This document shows, one piece after another, positions 4,956 through 6,036 of a stretch of DNA of 6,036 bases; position 1 is the first letter of the stretch; each line of letters starts with the position of its first letter. Below the pieces are notes generated by a model. The model was not told where the DNA came from. It ran no database searches and saw only the letters and a list, made by a program, of their open reading frames with translations. The position numbers were made by a program, and so were the translations under genes. This stretch comes from Bacilli bacterium (GTDB lineage Bacteria > Bacillota_I > Bacilli_A > Izemoplasmatales > Hujiaoplasmataceae). The stretch is taken from the NCBI GenBank assembly GCA_018400565.1, contig JAGYMP010000127.1:1-6036 (forward strand), written 5' to 3'.

Positions 4956-5810
4956 TCAAATCAATGGGTCGTTATCAATATGATCAAATATTCGAGAAAA
5001 CGTATCGTCATAATCATAATCGAAATCGACGGTCACATAATCTATATCAAGTTTTTTAAGCAATGTAAGTTCTTTTCCTTGACGGTCTTTAAAAAAATCA
5101 ATTGCACCTTCTTTTTCAATATAGCCATTCTTCTTGGCATACGGCATCGCTTCAATGTAATCCACAACAAGACCAATCCAATCACCCGGTCCGGGGGAAT
5201 CTTTGCCCACCCGCTGTTCGGCCACACGGCCAATCGTACCTGCGACGTCCCGTTGCCGGACATAGATCACGAACGGTTGCATCGGTTTAATAGGTTTAGT
5301 GAGTGTCTGATAATAATCCAATATGTGTTCATCATCCATATCATATTTCAAGATCAACTCATTCATATGGTTTTGTAAAAAGATGCATTCAAAAATGTTA
5401 AGCGTTTCATCATCCATATGTTTGTCCGCAAACTTCTGCCATAAGGATTGGTGCACCGATTTAAAAACCGATAACTCTTCTTCACGATAAATCTCTTTTT
5501 GTTCCATTTCTTCATAAAATGGCAGATCCTTTTTCTTTACTTTGATTTTCGTGTATGCCACACGCATCCATTTTCCAAACCTATCTGTGTGATTTTCGAT
5601 GTCGTCAGCATATGCGGAATACCTCTTAAGCAACATGTCATATTCCCTTTGCGTCAACAAAGCGATCCAGGCCAGATCCATTGGATGGAGATCGCCTTCG
5701 GTCGCAAGATTGGTTTTCTTCCCTTTTTGTCTGAAATAATCTGCCAGTCGCTTTGCGAATGTCGTCTTCCCGCTTCCCGGCAATCCTTCAATCAGTAATA
5801 GTCTTCGCAT
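4956..5810 (-). CDS. P-loop NTPase, kinase-like, uncharacterised
   Basis: The 284-residue cytoplasmic protein starts at the ATG at 5810, seven bases after AGGAG; the frame extends to 5879 but the longer starts have no ribosome site and run into the promoter. The N-terminus is a textbook Walker A strand-loop-helix: MRRLLLIEGLPGSGKTT, with G9-T16 as the P-loop and Lys15 contacting phosphate. The adjacent EGDLHPMDLAW (38-48) sits where small-molecule kinases bind acceptor. A second core strand, LNIFECIFLQN (137-147), occupies the place of the Walker B/second strand, and PFVIYVRQRDV (179-189) followed by two Arg (195, 200) resembles the strand and lid of nucleotide kinases. The middle (about 90-135) is a highly charged, probably helical insertion. 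The C-terminus is Asp-rich. As I recall, similar proteins are widespread and unstudied in Bacillota. A phosphotransferase of unknown acceptor is the best guess; a GTPase is unlikely because NKxD is not seen. Confidence 0.9.
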   Translation of the reverse strand: MRRLLLIEGLPGSGKTTFAKRLADYFRQKGKKTNLATEGDLHPMDLAWIALLTQREYDMLLKRYSAYADDIENHTDRFGKWMRVAYTKIKVKKKDLPFYEEMEQKEIYREEELSVFKSVHQSLWQKFADKHMDDETLNIFECIFLQNHMNELILKYDMDDEHILDYYQTLTKPIKPMQPFVIYVRQRDVAGTIGRVAEQRVGKDSPGPGDWIGLVVDYIEAMPYAKKNGYIEKEGAIDFFKDRQGKELTLLKKLDIDYVTVDFDYDYDDTFSRIFDHIDNDPLI

Positions 5811-5850
5811 CGTTATTCTCCTGTTCATGGATGATAAAGTGAATATATAT

Positions 5851-5879
5851 ATTATCACACAGGGACAAAAAGATTTCAA
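5851..5879 (-). promoter_or_regulatory. Sigma-A promoter of the P-loop gene
   Basis: On the minus strand TTGAAA (5879-5874) and GATAAT (5856-5851) are spaced exactly 17 bp, matching the consensus at five of six (-10) and four or more of six (-35). TGTG just before the -10 resembles an extended -10. Transcription would start near 5844, giving a leader of about 34 nt. This is the best promoter in the window. Confidence 0.72.
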
Positions 5880-5952
5880 TCCTTACCCGACCACATTTTC
5901 TTTACCAACCCTTCTTAACGAATTCTTCCCGTATGTGTGATCCCATAAAAAA

Positions 5953-5978
5953 AACCCCCGTGAAAATCCACGGGGGTT
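5953..5978 (-). terminator. Strong intrinsic terminator of the gene entering from the right edge
   Basis: Perfect 10-bp arms AACCCCCGTG and CACGGGGGTT (5953-5962 and 5969-5978) close a six-base loop. On the minus strand the stem leads into an unbroken run of T (complement of eight A at 5947-5954, the last two of them being part of the stem). It begins 16 nt after a TAA at 5995, which supports a gene ending there. Confidence 0.93.
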
Positions 5979-5994
5979 AGTATTGATAAAAAGA

Positions 5995-6036
5995 TTAAGG
6001 TGTGATTGAGCTCTCAGCGTTCGCTTTGCTGTCAAA
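5995..6036 (-). CDS. C-terminal end of a gene continuing beyond the right edge
   Basis: From the right edge one minus-strand frame reads 13 codons, ending in ESSITP, then TAA at 5997-5995. The strong terminator begins 16 nt later, the usual spacing. Of the other two frames, one meets TGA at once and the other runs straight through the terminator, so this frame is the plausible one. Too little is visible to say anything about the product. Confidence 0.5.
   Translation of the reverse strand, partial: FDSKANAESSITP

Noticed and set aside
4890..5378. A plus-strand open frame of about 160 codons opposite the end of the P-loop gene
   Set aside because: The translation is rich in His, Ile and Phe without motifs, as expected of the reverse complement of the minus-strand gene, which has a Walker A motif, promoter and ribosome site.
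6017..6024. GCGTTCGC shared between the right edge and the lipoprotein leader (1804-1811)
   Set aside because: An 8-base match, one copy of which appears to be inside coding sequence; most likely chance.

Overview
This 6.0-kb window looks like chromosomal DNA from a low-to-moderate G+C member of the Bacillota or a close relative; by eye it is roughly 40 % G+C. The reasons are Gram-positive style Shine-Dalgarno sites (AGGAGG, GGGAGG, AGGAG), sigma-A type promoters, compact intrinsic terminators with T-tracts, a lipoprotein signal peptide, and a NatA/NatB-like ABC transporter. TGA ends four of the genes and Trp is encoded by TGG, so the standard bacterial code applies rather than the Mycoplasma code. 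A free-living Mollicutes-related lineage is possible because the exported lipoprotein is very acidic, but this cannot be decided from the window.

Every credible gene is on the minus strand, so transcription runs from high to low coordinates. From the right edge: the last codons of a gene outside the window end at 5995 and are followed by a strong terminator (5953-5978). A sigma-A promoter (5851-5879) then drives an uncharacterised P-loop NTPase/kinase-like protein (4956-5810). Next is a small three-helix membrane protein (4452-4808) with a palindromic operator candidate upstream and a good terminator downstream (4366-4408). A separate promoter (4304-4331) serves a two-gene ABC exporter operon: ATPase (3331-4233) and permease (2076-3344), overlapping by 14 nt. 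After a 301-bp gene-free stretch rich in short palindromes comes a lone hyperacidic lipoprotein (704-1774) with its own terminator (642-685). The last unit, at the left edge, is a two-gene operon: a Met-rich SHOCT-domain membrane protein (224-562), then a Met/His-containing exported protein cut by the window edge (1-227). Its promoter has a perfect -10, no recognisable -35, and an 11-bp-phased direct repeat where the -35 should be.

Most of the window is ordinary housekeeping or envelope-type content. The transporter is the only part whose biochemical role can be named with confidence. The points most worth following are the apparently activator-dependent SHOCT promoter with its Met-rich gene pair, the extreme acidity of the lipoprotein, and the uncharacterised P-loop protein. 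I see no mobile element, CRISPR array, RNA gene, toxin-antitoxin pair or defence system.
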